From: Sulfurimonas sp.
GTDB lineage: Bacteria; Campylobacterota; Campylobacteria; Campylobacterales; Sulfurimonadaceae
Length of the DNA: 17,222 nucleotides
Assembly: GCA_027011725.1 (NCBI GenBank)
Contig: JALUZQ010000255.1
Coordinates: 1 to 17,222, forward strand
Direction of reading: 5' to 3'
Shown here: piece after piece, positions 8,273 through 15,401 of the stretch
Numbering within the stretch: the first letter of the stretch is position 1
Layout of the letters: each line of letters begins with the position of its first letter
Notes under the pieces: generated by a model
Database searches by the model: none
The model's input: only the letters and a program-made list of their open reading frames with translations
What the model was told of the DNA's origin: nothing
Program-made: the position numbers and the translations under genes

Positions 8273-8294
8273 GTGAACACCTAAGTGAACACCT
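8273..8294 (+). repeat. Tandem pair of 12-bp repeats, right arm of attachment site
   Basis: GTGAACACCTAA (8273-8284) is followed directly by GTGAACACCT (8285-8294). The 12-base unit is identical to that at 8031-8042. It lies 24 bases before the integrase ATG and so could serve both as arm-type integrase binding site and as an autoregulatory site on integrase expression. Confidence 0.65.
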
Positions 8295-8318
8295 GTGATA
8301 CTGTAAGGGAATAAAAAT

Positions 8319-9410
8319 ATGGCTATTGATACAAAGAAATATGCTCATAAAATTGAGAACAATTTATGGGCGGATAAACCACACACTACTTTTTACTACA
8401 ATTTTATGTATGAAAAAAAACGATACAGAGGGCTTATTGATGTGACAAATAAGCAGAGCTGGAACAAAAAAGACAGGGTTGCTTATGCAAAGGCACAGCT
8501 CGCACACATCAAAGATGAAAAGAGCGACAACATAGTCAACAGAAGCATAACGCTTAATGAGTATATGGCAAAGCATTTTCTACTACAGCCAAAGACACCA
8601 TATGCCAGAACGCTACAAAGCCATTACGATAGATATGTGAGTAAGTTTTGTGGCAACAAGAAGCTTACAGATGTGAGGCAGATGCACATACGAGAGAGCA
8701 TAAAGCAGCAAGAAGAGTTAGGACTTGCACCGCGAACCATAAAGCAGACTATGGAAGTACTTGCACCTGCATTTAAAAATGCAATAGCTGACAGGATTAT
8801 CTCTTACAGTCCACTTGATGGTATAAAAATAAAGCTCCCTAAAACAAAGAAGATAGTAACACAGGCGAGCGAAGAACTGGAACGAATACATAAAGCAATA
8901 TATAAAGTGTATGGAAATCAGCCTTTTTATTTAACCATCTTTTTGTTTGCACTGCAGGGCAGGCGTAGGAGTGAGATACTCACGCTACGCTGGGAAGATA
9001 TAAGCATGGAGCATAATTACTACATTCTGCGCAACACAAAGAACAATGAAGAGCAAAAGATATTCTTGCCAAATTTCATAAAAGAGCAACTTTTACTTAT
9101 TCCTAAAATGAGTGAGTGGGTATTTACTTCGAGAGTATCTGGTTCTCACATGGTAGATATTCGAAAAGCAGTCGATAAGATAAAGAGAGAGTTAGGTGAT
9201 GAGAGCTTCGGCATACACTATTTGAGAAACGTTCTTGTATCTGCAATGGCAGAGCAAGGACTTGACAGTATGTATTTGTCCGGTGCGCTGGGGCATAATA
9301 ACCCTAACACTATAAATAAGTACCTTACTATGAACTATTTAAGATCGAGTGAGATAGCTAGTGGGGTTATTGACAGCATTATTAAGAAGTTTTTTTTATC
9401 TTCTTCTTGA
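8319..9410 (+). CDS. int: Full-length tyrosine integrase
   Basis: This 363-aa protein begins at an ATG preceded by AAGGGA (8307-8312). The N-terminal part, with KYAHKIENNLWADK and the WNKKDRVAYAKAQL segment, looks like an arm-binding domain. A SAM-like core-binding domain occupies roughly residues 85-165. The catalytic domain has R216 in QGRRRSEIL, H300 and R303 in HYLRN, H326 in LGHNN and nucleophile Y335 in NKYLTM. It sits directly beside a tRNA-Met 3' fragment with flanking direct repeats, so integration into tRNA-Met is the natural reading. It is clearly distinct from the two short recombinases at the window ends. Its 3' end overlaps the end of the converging primase gene by 29 bases. Confidence 0.95.
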   Translation: MAIDTKKYAHKIENNLWADKPHTTFYYNFMYEKKRYRGLIDVTNKQSWNKKDRVAYAKAQLAHIKDEKSDNIVNRSITLNEYMAKHFLLQPKTPYARTLQSHYDRYVSKFCGNKKLTDVRQMHIRESIKQQEELGLAPRTIKQTMEVLAPAFKNAIADRIISYSPLDGIKIKLPKTKKIVTQASEELERIHKAIYKVYGNQPFYLTIFLFALQGRRRSEILTLRWEDISMEHNYYILRNTKNNEEQKIFLPNFIKEQLLLIPKMSEWVFTSRVSGSHMVDIRKAVDKIKRELGDESFGIHYLRNVLVSAMAEQGLDSMYLSGALGHNNPNTINKYLTMNYLRSSEIASGVIDSIIKKFFLSSS

Positions 9411-11016
9411 GTTCAAACACTATGCCTTTTATGCGTTTTATTTCAAACGATTTTCTATCAAAGGTGTCATTCGAGTGTATGATACTGTGCATCTCTTTTT
9501 CTAAATGCGTTATCTTTATAATGGCTATTTGTGCTTCAAGTTCCTCTTTTGAATAGATGCTCAGTCCATCATGGAGTAGAGAGCCTTGTAGAAGTTGCAG
9601 CTCATTCTCTTTTAAGAGTGTAAACTCTTTGGCATGTGTTTGAAACATTGCCTCACTCATCTCGTTAAGTACCATCCCCCTGCGCTCATCATCTTGCGTA
9701 GCTGAGTTGAGTATGTTTAGCTCTGCGATGTTGATGCGTTGGCGTACTGCGTTTGCTTGTGGCTCTTGTTGTCTCTGCTGTACTTGCACTATGTGCTTTT
9801 TGTCTATGCCTAGCATCTTCGATACCATACTTTTGTACTCGTCCTGTATAAGCGGCGAAAGAGTAGAGAGATAGCTGTTTACTTCACTTAATGCACTCTG
9901 TTTCTGCTCTGGAGAGTTTAAGTTATAGTTCTCAACTATCTTTTGCAGCACAAATTTAATAAGCGGTGTAGAGTGTTTCATAAGCCGCATGAGTTCCTCT
10001 ACCTGTTCAGCTTTAACCATGTCGGCAGGGTCTTTTCCATCTGGGAAAATAACCACACCGCCAAATATTCCATGTGCAGATAGAAGTCTGCTTGCTTTGA
10101 GAGCTGAGGATATGCCTGCTTTGTCTCCATCAAAGCAAAGAAGCGCTCTTGCCCCAGCCTTTTTAATGATGGTAGCGTGTTGTTCTGTGAGCGCTGTACC
10201 CATTGTGGCAACTGCGGTGTGAATACCTGCTTGATGCATCATCACTACATCAAGATACCCCTCTACTATGGTAAAAGTTCCTTTGTCATGTATGGCTTTT
10301 TTTGCAAGGTGGAAGCCGTAAAAATTCCTTGACTTGTCAAAGAGCTTTGTTTGTGGAGAATTAATATACTTCGCCCTCGCCTCTTTGTCGAGTGATCTTC
10401 CACCAAATCCTATGAGTTTGCCTGCGCTGTTTCGTATGGGAAAACTTATGCGCTTTGTAAGTCTGGCGTATGTTTTAGAGTTATTCTCACTATCTACCGC
10501 GCAGATGCCGCACTCTATGGCATCTTGTATGTCAAAAAGCTCTCTCGTTAGCGTGCCGATTTGTGCAGATGATGTCGGCGCATAGCCTATTTCAAACTTC
10601 TTTATGCTCTTTTTATTGATACCTCTTGCTGTGAGATAGCCGCGCTCTGGATGTTCAAGCTTTGACATATAGTAATCGTTCATAAACTCCATAAGTTTTG
10701 AGTAGTCTTTGAAGTTTTCTCTGTTGTCATACTGTAGTGTGAAGTTGTATTCGTTTGCCACATCTTCTACTGCTTCAGTAAAACTCAAGTGTTTATACTC
10801 CTGCACAAAGCCAAATACATCGTATGTAATGCCGCAACCAAAACAGTGGCATATCTGCTTTGCAGGGCTTACCACAAAGCTTGCACTCTTCTCTTCGTGA
10901 AACGGGCAGTTTGCTTTATAGTTCGCGCCTGCTTTTTTAAGTTCGATATGGCTTGATATGACATCGACTATGTCTGCCTGCGCTTTGAGAGCGTCTTTAG
11001 ATGTCGGTGTTATCAT
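9382..11016 (-). CDS. dnaG: DnaG-type DNA primase
   Basis: This 544-aa protein has the order of bacterial DnaG: an N-terminal CHC2 zinc finger (C37, H40, C58, C61), a catalytic core with the TOPRIM segment (IVEGYLDVV and later CFDGDKAG), and a C-terminal helical region that in DnaG binds the replicative helicase. It is slightly shorter than typical chromosomal DnaG (about 580 aa). It would lay RNA primers for element replication. No helicase or polymerase gene is visible, so host proteins are presumably used. It is the last gene of the leftward operon, and its start overlaps the preceding 70-aa gene by 20 bases. The ribosome binding site is weak, consistent with translational coupling. Confidence 0.95.
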   Translation of the reverse strand: MITPTSKDALKAQADIVDVISSHIELKKAGANYKANCPFHEEKSASFVVSPAKQICHCFGCGITYDVFGFVQEYKHLSFTEAVEDVANEYNFTLQYDNRENFKDYSKLMEFMNDYYMSKLEHPERGYLTARGINKKSIKKFEIGYAPTSSAQIGTLTRELFDIQDAIECGICAVDSENNSKTYARLTKRISFPIRNSAGKLIGFGGRSLDKEARAKYINSPQTKLFDKSRNFYGFHLAKKAIHDKGTFTIVEGYLDVVMMHQAGIHTAVATMGTALTEQHATIIKKAGARALLCFDGDKAGISSALKASRLLSAHGIFGGVVIFPDGKDPADMVKAEQVEELMRLMKHSTPLIKFVLQKIVENYNLNSPEQKQSALSEVNSYLSTLSPLIQDEYKSMVSKMLGIDKKHIVQVQQRQQEPQANAVRQRINIAELNILNSATQDDERRGMVLNEMSEAMFQTHAKEFTLLKENELQLLQGSLLHDGLSIYSKEELEAQIAIIKITHLEKEMHSIIHSNDTFDRKSFEIKRIKGIVFELKKKIKKTS

Positions 11017-11209
11017 CTTCTACTGCTTTTTTAATGACTGTACCATCTTCTGCACAATCATACCAGTGCGAATGGTCGCTGCCGTTTAGTACCCATACAC
11101 CATGCAGTGCCATATCCATAGTAGGAAATCCGCTTGCCTGTACTGAAGCGTTCTTTTTGTTTAGTACGCTGTAAGTGTTGTCTATTTTCTTTACTATTAA
11201 TTCACTCAC
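10997..11209 (-). CDS. Small hypothetical protein, 70 aa
   Basis: The start is GTG at 11209, with AGGAG about 7 bases upstream; it overlaps the end of the 65-aa gene and the start of the primase gene. The sequence reads as a small globular protein with two aromatic-rich strands (HGVWVLNG, HSHWYDC) and an acidic C-terminal tail (EDDNTDI). I do not recognise a family. The double overlap and the ribosome binding site support it as a real gene in the replication operon. Confidence 0.75.
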   Translation of the reverse strand: MSELIVKKIDNTYSVLNKKNASVQASGFPTMDMALHGVWVLNGSDHSHWYDCAEDGTVIKKAVEDDNTDI

Positions 11210-11399
11210 TTTCTCTCTCCTGTTGTGTTTGTAGTTTGTCTGCCCACTCTAAAAGAATGGCAGCAGCACCTCGCAGCTCTTTTGATCTCTCTAAAAGCTC
11301 AGGCTCTTTGTCTCTGTGATACTCCATATCATGTGCAAGATGACTCATGATTACCGACACGTTTCTCATATCTTCTGGTAGGTCTTTGTAGTTGAGCAT
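11202..11399 (-). CDS. Small helical hypothetical protein, 65 aa
   Basis: I start it at ATG 11399, which has AGGAG 9 bases upstream. A longer frame opens at 11456 but would overlap the dUTPase-like gene by 53 bases and lacks such a site. The product (MLNYKDLPEDMRNVSVIM... ending QQERESE) is predicted mostly helical, rich in Glu, Arg and Leu, with no Cys and no membrane segment. Function unknown. Its stop overlaps the next gene's GTG start region. Confidence 0.75.
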   Translation of the reverse strand: MLNYKDLPEDMRNVSVIMSHLAHDMEYHRDKEPELLERSKELRGAAAILLEWADKLQTQQERESE

Positions 11400-11403
11400 T
11401 ACA

Positions 11404-11961
11404 TTATGCTCCTGTACTGCCGAAACCACCTGTGCGCTCTTCATCACTTCCAACACCTAGTAAATCGCTTTTATGCTCTTTGAGTAGTATTTGGGCAATT
11501 TTATCGCCTTTTTTAATAGTTCTATCGCCTAGATGCATAATTTTAGTATTTGTCAATACTTCTTCATTTCCGAGAAGTTCATCTGCGACATCACTAAATA
11601 TAGCTATTTGTCTTATAGGATTATGAATAATAATCTTAATCTCATCTTTTTCATCCATATTTATAATATTAGTATTTGAGATAAGTCCTTTTGTGTTTAA
11701 GTCTCTTTGTAAATGAAGTTCTAAGTAGTGAGCTTTTTTAAATTTATCTAGCATTTCATCATATCTGTGTGGATGTTGCCCCATTCTATAATGTAATGCC
11801 GATACTTCTTTTAAAATATTTGTATTGATACAAACGCCTAAACCGATTATTTTCGTTTCACCTGCTGATATAATGCAATCCTCACTTGCATATAGATCAA
11901 CTGCTGCTGAGTATTTACTCCCCTTTGTCGGTAATTTGCCATCGTTTACTATTTTAAACAT
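11404..11961 (-). CDS. Divergent dUTPase-fold protein, probably altered active site
   Basis: Trimeric dUTPase motifs are visible in order. Motif 1 is SAAVDLYA (18-25). Motif 4 is KKGDKIAQI (about 151-159). Motif 5 is ERTGGFGSTGA (175-185, the P-loop-like lid at the C terminus). Between them the protein departs from the family. The RSS/RSG of motif 2 reads QRDL (85-88). Motif 3, normally GxIDxDYxG, reads NIINMDEKDE, so the catalytic Asp is replaced by N101 and the uracil-stacking Tyr by E104. At 185 aa it is longer than the usual 140-150, with an extra charged segment at about 48-83 (HYRMGQHPHRYDEMLDKF). AAGGAAAATAAA precedes the ATG. It may be an inactive or regulatory dUTPase homologue. The motif alignment is by eye. 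Confidence 0.75.
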   Translation of the reverse strand: MFKIVNDGKLPTKGSKYSAAVDLYASEDCIISAGETKIIGLGVCINTNILKEVSALHYRMGQHPHRYDEMLDKFKKAHYLELHLQRDLNTKGLISNTNIINMDEKDEIKIIIHNPIRQIAIFSDVADELLGNEEVLTNTKIMHLGDRTIKKGDKIAQILLKEHKSDLLGVGSDEERTGGFGSTGA

Positions 11962-11976
11962 TTTATTTTCCTTTTT

Positions 11977-12135
11977 TTAATAATTCATCTTATGAATAAA
12001 CCCATTACCACCGCCTCGCAGCCATATAGTGAGTACGAACTGTAAAGCTCTCATATCGTCCGATGCTATTTCCATCCATTTTCTCTGTGGTGTGTTGCCT
12101 TTTAAGATGAAGATTTGGTTTTGTTGTATTGCCAC
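11977..12135 (-). CDS. Small hypothetical protein, 52 aa, GTG start
   Basis: GTG at 12135-12133 overlaps the stop of the upstream Cys-rich gene by one base and has AGGAG 8 bases in front. The frame runs to TAA at 11979-11977, 15 bases before the dUTPase-like ATG. The product starts MAIQQNQIFILKGNTPQRK and contains a Trp-bearing hydrophobic stretch (ALQFVLTIWLRGGG) too short and charged at its edges to call a membrane helix firmly. No family is recognised. It fills an otherwise empty gap in a tightly packed operon, which supports it. Confidence 0.7.
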   Translation of the reverse strand: MAIQQNQIFILKGNTPQRKWMEIASDDMRALQFVLTIWLRGGGNGFIHKMNY

Positions 12136-12422
12136 TATTTCTTCTCCTCAAATTTATCTGCATAAAAACGGCTGCACTCTCCACACTCTAATGGATAATT
12201 ACCACCGTTGTTCGCAGGACTATTTGTGCAGTCATCACATGATTTTGTGATGCTGTGAATATCAAAAAATGTATCTTCTACTACCGCATCACATAACACA
12301 AAGTCTTCACATACATCTTTATCATCAACGGCTTTGCTCTTTTTTGTGCAATACAACTTATCGTTCTTGACCGTCACATGCGTACATATATTGCAACACT
12401 CTTTTATGTTTATAGAAATCAT
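12135..12422 (-). CDS. Cys-rich hypothetical protein with two zinc-type clusters, 95 aa
   Basis: Two four-cysteine clusters are spaced like zinc sites: C10/C13/C25/C38 near the N terminus and C62/C65/C80/C83 near the C terminus, the last two as LECGECSRF. The ATG overlaps the previous stop (ATGA) and has AAAGGAAAG in front. The likely role is a small nucleic-acid-binding or protein-binding zinc protein. I know similar CxxC-x-C-x-C patterns among phage hypotheticals but cannot assign a named family. Confidence 0.8.
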   Translation of the reverse strand: MISINIKECCNICTHVTVKNDKLYCTKKSKAVDDKDVCEDFVLCDAVVEDTFFDIHSITKSCDDCTNSPANNGGNYPLECGECSRFYADKFEEKK

Positions 12423-12730
12423 TGCTTTCCTTTAAAATATTTAGCCACTTCAATGGCGTTATCCCACGACTTCAGATAAAGCGGTCGCGCGTGCTTGAGC
12501 GGATTGTCAATATACTCTTGTTTTAAATTTTCAAATTGAGTAATGACTTCATCAGGATTAAAAAATATCATTGATACTCTTGCCTGTATAGGCTCTTTGG
12601 TATGGCTATTCTTGCTTTTGCAATATGACATCTTCGGGTATCCTATGTTTGCCTTTCTAAGCTTTGTAAAATGAGCTAAAGCCTTTCTTTTGCCAATATA
12701 CTCTACTAAATCTTGTTTTGAATAGTCCAC
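12419..12730 (-). CDS. Hypothetical protein, 103 aa
   Basis: The start is GTG at 12730, three bases after the upstream stop, with AAAGG in front. The stop overlaps the next ATG (ATGA). The product is basic at its N terminus (SKQDLVEYIGKRKALAHFTKLRK) with a hydrophobic strand RVSMIFFNPDEV and a helical C-terminal part. No family is recognised. It belongs to the leftward replication operon. Confidence 0.8.
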   Translation of the reverse strand: MDYSKQDLVEYIGKRKALAHFTKLRKANIGYPKMSYCKSKNSHTKEPIQARVSMIFFNPDEVITQFENLKQEYIDNPLKHARPLYLKSWDNAIEVAKYFKGKQ

Positions 12731-12733
12731 TTT

Positions 12734-13216
12734 TTAGCCTTTGTTCCACGAAAAAGCAGAAGTTTGTCGTGCGGCTCCACTATAAGGCTCGAACATATCT
12801 ACATAGGTGTTAAGAAGAGAGCCTACATTGTCTTCTATCTCTCTGGCTTTTTTACTCTCTACTCCACCGTCCACATAATCTTTACCCATATTCTCTATAT
12901 GTTTAAAGGTTATGCTTGTCTGCCTTTGCAGGAGTTTTTCATACGTTATAAACAGTTCACTTACAAAGTCCACACCAAATACGGGTGTCTCTTTGTCGTA
13001 CTTGTCCGTGACATTCTGCCAAAATACTCTCTCAAACTCTGTAGCAAATACAAACTCTCTCTTATTTACTTTTTGTTGATGCATGTTGTACTTTTTCAAG
13101 CGCTTCATAACAAGTTCCATGTGCTTCGTGCGCTCATGCGGTTCAAAGTTCACAAGCATACGGCGCATCGAGTGTACGAGTACAATAGCGATTTGGCGTG
13201 TCGTTAGTTTTTTCAT
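12734..13216 (-). CDS. Hypothetical helical protein, 160 aa
   Basis: Its ATG overlaps the preceding stop (ATGA) and has AAGGGGGAAAA directly upstream. The protein is basic at the N terminus (KKLTTRQIAIVLVHSMRRML), which could be a helix-turn-helix-like start, and otherwise predicted helical, with aromatic-rich stretches such as EFERVFWQNV. It ends SAFSWNKG. No cysteine or membrane segment is seen. I do not recognise a family. It is a core member of the operon between parB and primase. Confidence 0.82.
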   Translation of the reverse strand: MKKLTTRQIAIVLVHSMRRMLVNFEPHERTKHMELVMKRLKKYNMHQQKVNKREFVFATEFERVFWQNVTDKYDKETPVFGVDFVSELFITYEKLLQRQTSITFKHIENMGKDYVDGGVESKKAREIEDNVGSLLNTYVDMFEPYSGAARQTSAFSWNKG

Positions 13217-13356
13217 TTTTCCCCCTTTTGCAGTAGTTGCTTCAACTCTTCTTGTGCCTTTTTCAAAGAGGCAATATTTGCTATGTTTGCCGCTGCATGA
13301 CCATTGTCGTGACTGCGCCCTTTTATTTTCATCAACACTTTGTCAAAAGCACTCAT
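13213..13356 (-). CDS. Small hypothetical protein, 47 aa
   Basis: ATG 13356-13354 overlaps the upstream stop (ATGA) and has GAGGAG in front; its own TGA overlaps the next ATG. The sequence starts MSAFDKVLMKIKGRSHDNGH, continues with an Ala/Asn-rich helix, and ends in a coiled-coil-like KKAQEELKQLLQKGEK. Function unknown. Four-base overlaps at both ends make it a confident gene despite its size. Confidence 0.82.
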   Translation of the reverse strand: MSAFDKVLMKIKGRSHDNGHAAANIANIASLKKAQEELKQLLQKGEK

Positions 13357-13730
13357 TTTAGCTCCTCATATTTTTTGTAGTTCTCAGGATGACCGAGCAT
13401 AAAGACACTCACTATCTCCTTTTTTCTCTCTAAGTTCACTCTCTCATCATAAGCATAGTCATGTACCCAGTGGTTAAAGAGCTTTGCCCTGTAGAGTTTT
13501 GCTGCCTCTGCTCTTGGCATCCTCTTTGGAGACTCCAAAAGAGCATCTATATCACTCTTTGCAGGAGTTCGTTTCGCTGCTCTTCTCTCTCTTGAGAGGT
13601 CTTCTATGCTCACGCGCTCTTTTGCTTTCTCTTCCTCGATGCTTCTCCCGAAAAGCTCTGTTTTTGAGCTTGGTTCTATACCCAGCTTTTTGCACTTTTT
13701 GAGATACTCATCGTAAGCCTTATCAAACAT
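13353..13730 (-). CDS. Hypothetical charged protein, 125 aa
   Basis: This is a highly charged protein with a helical N terminus (FDKAYDEYLKKCKKLG), an Arg/Glu-rich linker (SRERRAAKRTPAKSD) and a more ordered C terminus with aromatic residues (LFNHWVHDYAYDERV and SVFMLGHPENYKKY). The ATG follows the stop of a 23-codon ORF by one base. The best upstream GAGG is about 13 bases away, so its translation may depend on coupling. No family is recognised. Confidence 0.8.
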   Translation of the reverse strand: MFDKAYDEYLKKCKKLGIEPSSKTELFGRSIEEEKAKERVSIEDLSRERRAAKRTPAKSDIDALLESPKRMPRAEAAKLYRAKLFNHWVHDYAYDERVNLERKKEIVSVFMLGHPENYKKYEELK

Positions 13731-13731
13731 C

Positions 13732-13803
13732 TTATTTAAAAAACCTCATTTTCAGTCTTCGCAAATAGAGCTTGATCTCAAATTTCAAGTTAGTCCAAAA
13801 CAC
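13732..13803 (-). CDS. Possible 23-aa basic leader peptide
   Basis: A GTG at 13803 stands 8 bases after AGGAG, which lies in the last codons of parB. The frame ends with TAA at 13734-13732, one base before the ATG of the 125-aa gene. The predicted peptide is strongly basic and aromatic (KLYLRRLKMRFFK at its end). It may serve mainly to carry ribosomes to the next, poorly equipped start codon. It could also be chance. Confidence 0.4.
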   Translation of the reverse strand: MFWTNLKFEIKLYLRRLKMRFFK

Positions 13804-13805
13804 TT

Positions 13806-14636
13806 TTATATCTCCTCTATCGTGATTTTGTAGTTAGAGTTGTTCGCAGTCACGATAATATCTTCTGTATCAATAGCAATGCGCCCCTCTAAATCTCCTC
13901 TTGCAAACGTGATGAAGTTGCCAAATTCGTTTACAGTTCCAAAACCGTACTGTACGTATTTTTTCTTCTTCGGCTTTATGTTCTGCGCCTCTTCCCTGTA
14001 CGCTGCTATGTCTGTACGTGTAATTTCTCCTGCCGCGTACTTTTCATAAGCCTCTTGCTGTTTTGTTGCATCTTTTACCCGCGCTAACTCTTCAAGAACA
14101 GACAAGCCTATAGGCTTTTTATTGTTTAGGATGTCACGCTGTATCTCTTCGCTTAGTTTGCTGCAGCCCAGCGCCTTAGATATATAGCTTTGTGACTTGC
14201 TTATAGCCTCTGAGAGTTCTTTTTTTGAACTATATGCGCCGCTCTCCCACAACTTTCTTATGTGCTTTGCTATTTCGTAGTCATTCAAGTCTGCTCTTTG
14301 AATGTTCTCTATAAGTGCAAGTTCATCCACTTTTGCTGCATCTGCGTTTATTATATGGGCTTTTATTGTTTTCATTCCTGCGAGCTGGTGCGCACGGTAG
14401 CGTCTCTCTCCGCTTACTATCATGTATCCATCTTCTTTTTTTACGACTGCTATGGGCTGGATGAGTCCATCTTCTTGTATGGAGTCTGCGAGTTCTTGAA
14501 GCTGTTGTGCATCAAAATCTTTACGCGGCTGCTCTTTATTTGCATAGACATTATCTATGGGCAGCTCCATAAAGTCACTCACTCCGCCTGTACGTGTATT
14601 TCCCTGCGTTACTTTTTCAATGGCTGATAAGTTCAT
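13806..14636 (-). CDS. parB: ParB partition protein
   Basis: This 276-aa protein shows the ParB/Spo0J N-terminal CTP-binding fold: LPIDNVYANKEQPRK (25-39), DGLIQPIAVV, the GERRYR box at 76-81 and ENIQRADLNDYE at 110-121. A helix-turn-helix follows (ELSEAISKSQSYISKALG, about 140-157), and then a short basic linker (IKPKKKKY) before a C-terminal domain. ParB loads on parS and works with ParA to segregate the replicon. AAGGAG 8 bases before the ATG lies inside a 24-bp repeat also present in front of the methyltransferase. The methyltransferase gene separates it from parA. No parS-like site was confidently found. Confidence 0.93.
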   Translation of the reverse strand: MNLSAIEKVTQGNTRTGGVSDFMELPIDNVYANKEQPRKDFDAQQLQELADSIQEDGLIQPIAVVKKEDGYMIVSGERRYRAHQLAGMKTIKAHIINADAAKVDELALIENIQRADLNDYEIAKHIRKLWESGAYSSKKELSEAISKSQSYISKALGCSKLSEEIQRDILNNKKPIGLSVLEELARVKDATKQQEAYEKYAAGEITRTDIAAYREEAQNIKPKKKKYVQYGFGTVNEFGNFITFARGDLEGRIAIDTEDIIVTANNSNYKITIEEI

Positions 14637-14650
14637 CTCTTAAACTCCTT
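14627..14650 (+). repeat. 24-bp direct repeat at 3' end of methyltransferase / start of parB
   Basis: This is identical to 15392-15415, and both neighbours differ at each end, so the match is exactly 24 bases. On the minus strand it begins ATAAGGAGTTTAAGAG in the other copy's context (AAGGAG shared) and ends in the first codons ATGAACTTAT. It holds the stop codon of the methyltransferase, the parB ribosome binding site and its first three codons. Confidence 0.9.
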
Positions 14651-15401
14651 TTGCTTTATTTATTCTATTGTTAGCAATGTCCGCAAAGCATACGCCTGTG
14701 TAACTGCAAATACCATTATCAAAACCTATAAATTTCCTATTATTGTTAACACAAGCAACTGCAGTAGTTCCGCTTCCAATGCAATTATCAAGGATGATGT
14801 CATTTTCATTAGAATATGTTTTTATTAAATATTCAACTAACGCTAATGGTTTTTGTGTAGGATGTAATCTTAATTGCTGCTTATCACTTTTAAATTTCAA
14901 AACACTTCTTGGAAATCTCTCATCACTACAATAAGTAGTTCTTTTATAATTTTTTCCATAATTACTTGATTTTATGCACTTTTCTTGTGACTCTTTTTTA
15001 GATACTTTTTTTGCGCCTTTTGTTTTTATAGGGTTGTAAGTTGGAATTTTTTTATAAAAAACAAGAATATTTTCATGTGCCTTTAAGGGCATTTTACGGG
15101 CATTAAGATGACCTGTTGCGCTTGTTTTTTCCCAAATCCATTCATATCTGAATAATTTTAAATTTGAACATGCAAGTACTTTATCAAACGGAGACTGAGC
15201 AAATAACAAAATAGCCCCATTTTCTTTAATAATTCTTTCATATTCTTTCCATAAAAAATCAAAATCTACAGTAGTATCCCAACTGTTTTTAGTCGTTCCA
15301 TACGGCAAATCGCATACAATAAGATCTATTGAATTGTTTTTAATTCTTCCTAATCCTACGCGATAATCTATATTCAATACTTTATTGATTAATAAGTTCA
15401 T
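14640..15401 (-). CDS. DNA methyltransferase (N6-adenine/N4-cytosine type)
   Basis: This 253-aa protein has the amino-methyltransferase catalytic motif as DLPYGT (D31-L-P-Y34), common in phage enzymes, followed by KNSWDT. The AdoMet-binding motif lies near the C terminus as CIGSGTTAVACV (from 207), then FIGFD. Catalytic motif before AdoMet motif is the beta-class order. HLNARKMPLKAHENILVFYKK and LHPTQKP are typical of this family. No restriction endonuclease is nearby, so it is an orphan enzyme, probably protecting the element from host restriction or marking its DNA. It is more AT-rich than parA and parB and is framed by a 24-bp direct repeat, signs of a cassette insertion. Target sequence unknown. 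Confidence 0.92.
   Translation of the reverse strand: MNLLINKVLNIDYRVGLGRIKNNSIDLIVCDLPYGTTKNSWDTTVDFDFLWKEYERIIKENGAILLFAQSPFDKVLACSNLKLFRYEWIWEKTSATGHLNARKMPLKAHENILVFYKKIPTYNPIKTKGAKKVSKKESQEKCIKSSNYGKNYKRTTYCSDERFPRSVLKFKSDKQQLRLHPTQKPLALVEYLIKTYSNENDIILDNCIGSGTTAVACVNNNRKFIGFDNGICSYTGVCFADIANNRINKAKGV

Noticed and set aside
8031..8294. CRISPR array or replication iterons from the GTGAACACCTAA repeats
   Set aside because: Only about four copies of 12 bases in two pairs around the tRNA fragment, with no regular spacers; the layout fits integrase arm sites better.
11400..11456. Upstream start at 11456 for the 65-aa gene
   Set aside because: It would overlap the conserved C-terminal motif 5 of the dUTPase-like gene by 53 bases and lacks a good ribosome binding site; ATG 11399 has AGGAG.
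12764..13207. 147-codon plus-strand ORF opposite the 160-aa gene
   Set aside because: Cys/Tyr/Phe-rich shadow of the antisense strand, no ribosome binding site, and it opposes a well-ordered operon.
14640..15401. Complete restriction-modification system
   Set aside because: No endonuclease or specificity gene adjoins the methyltransferase; both neighbours are partition genes.
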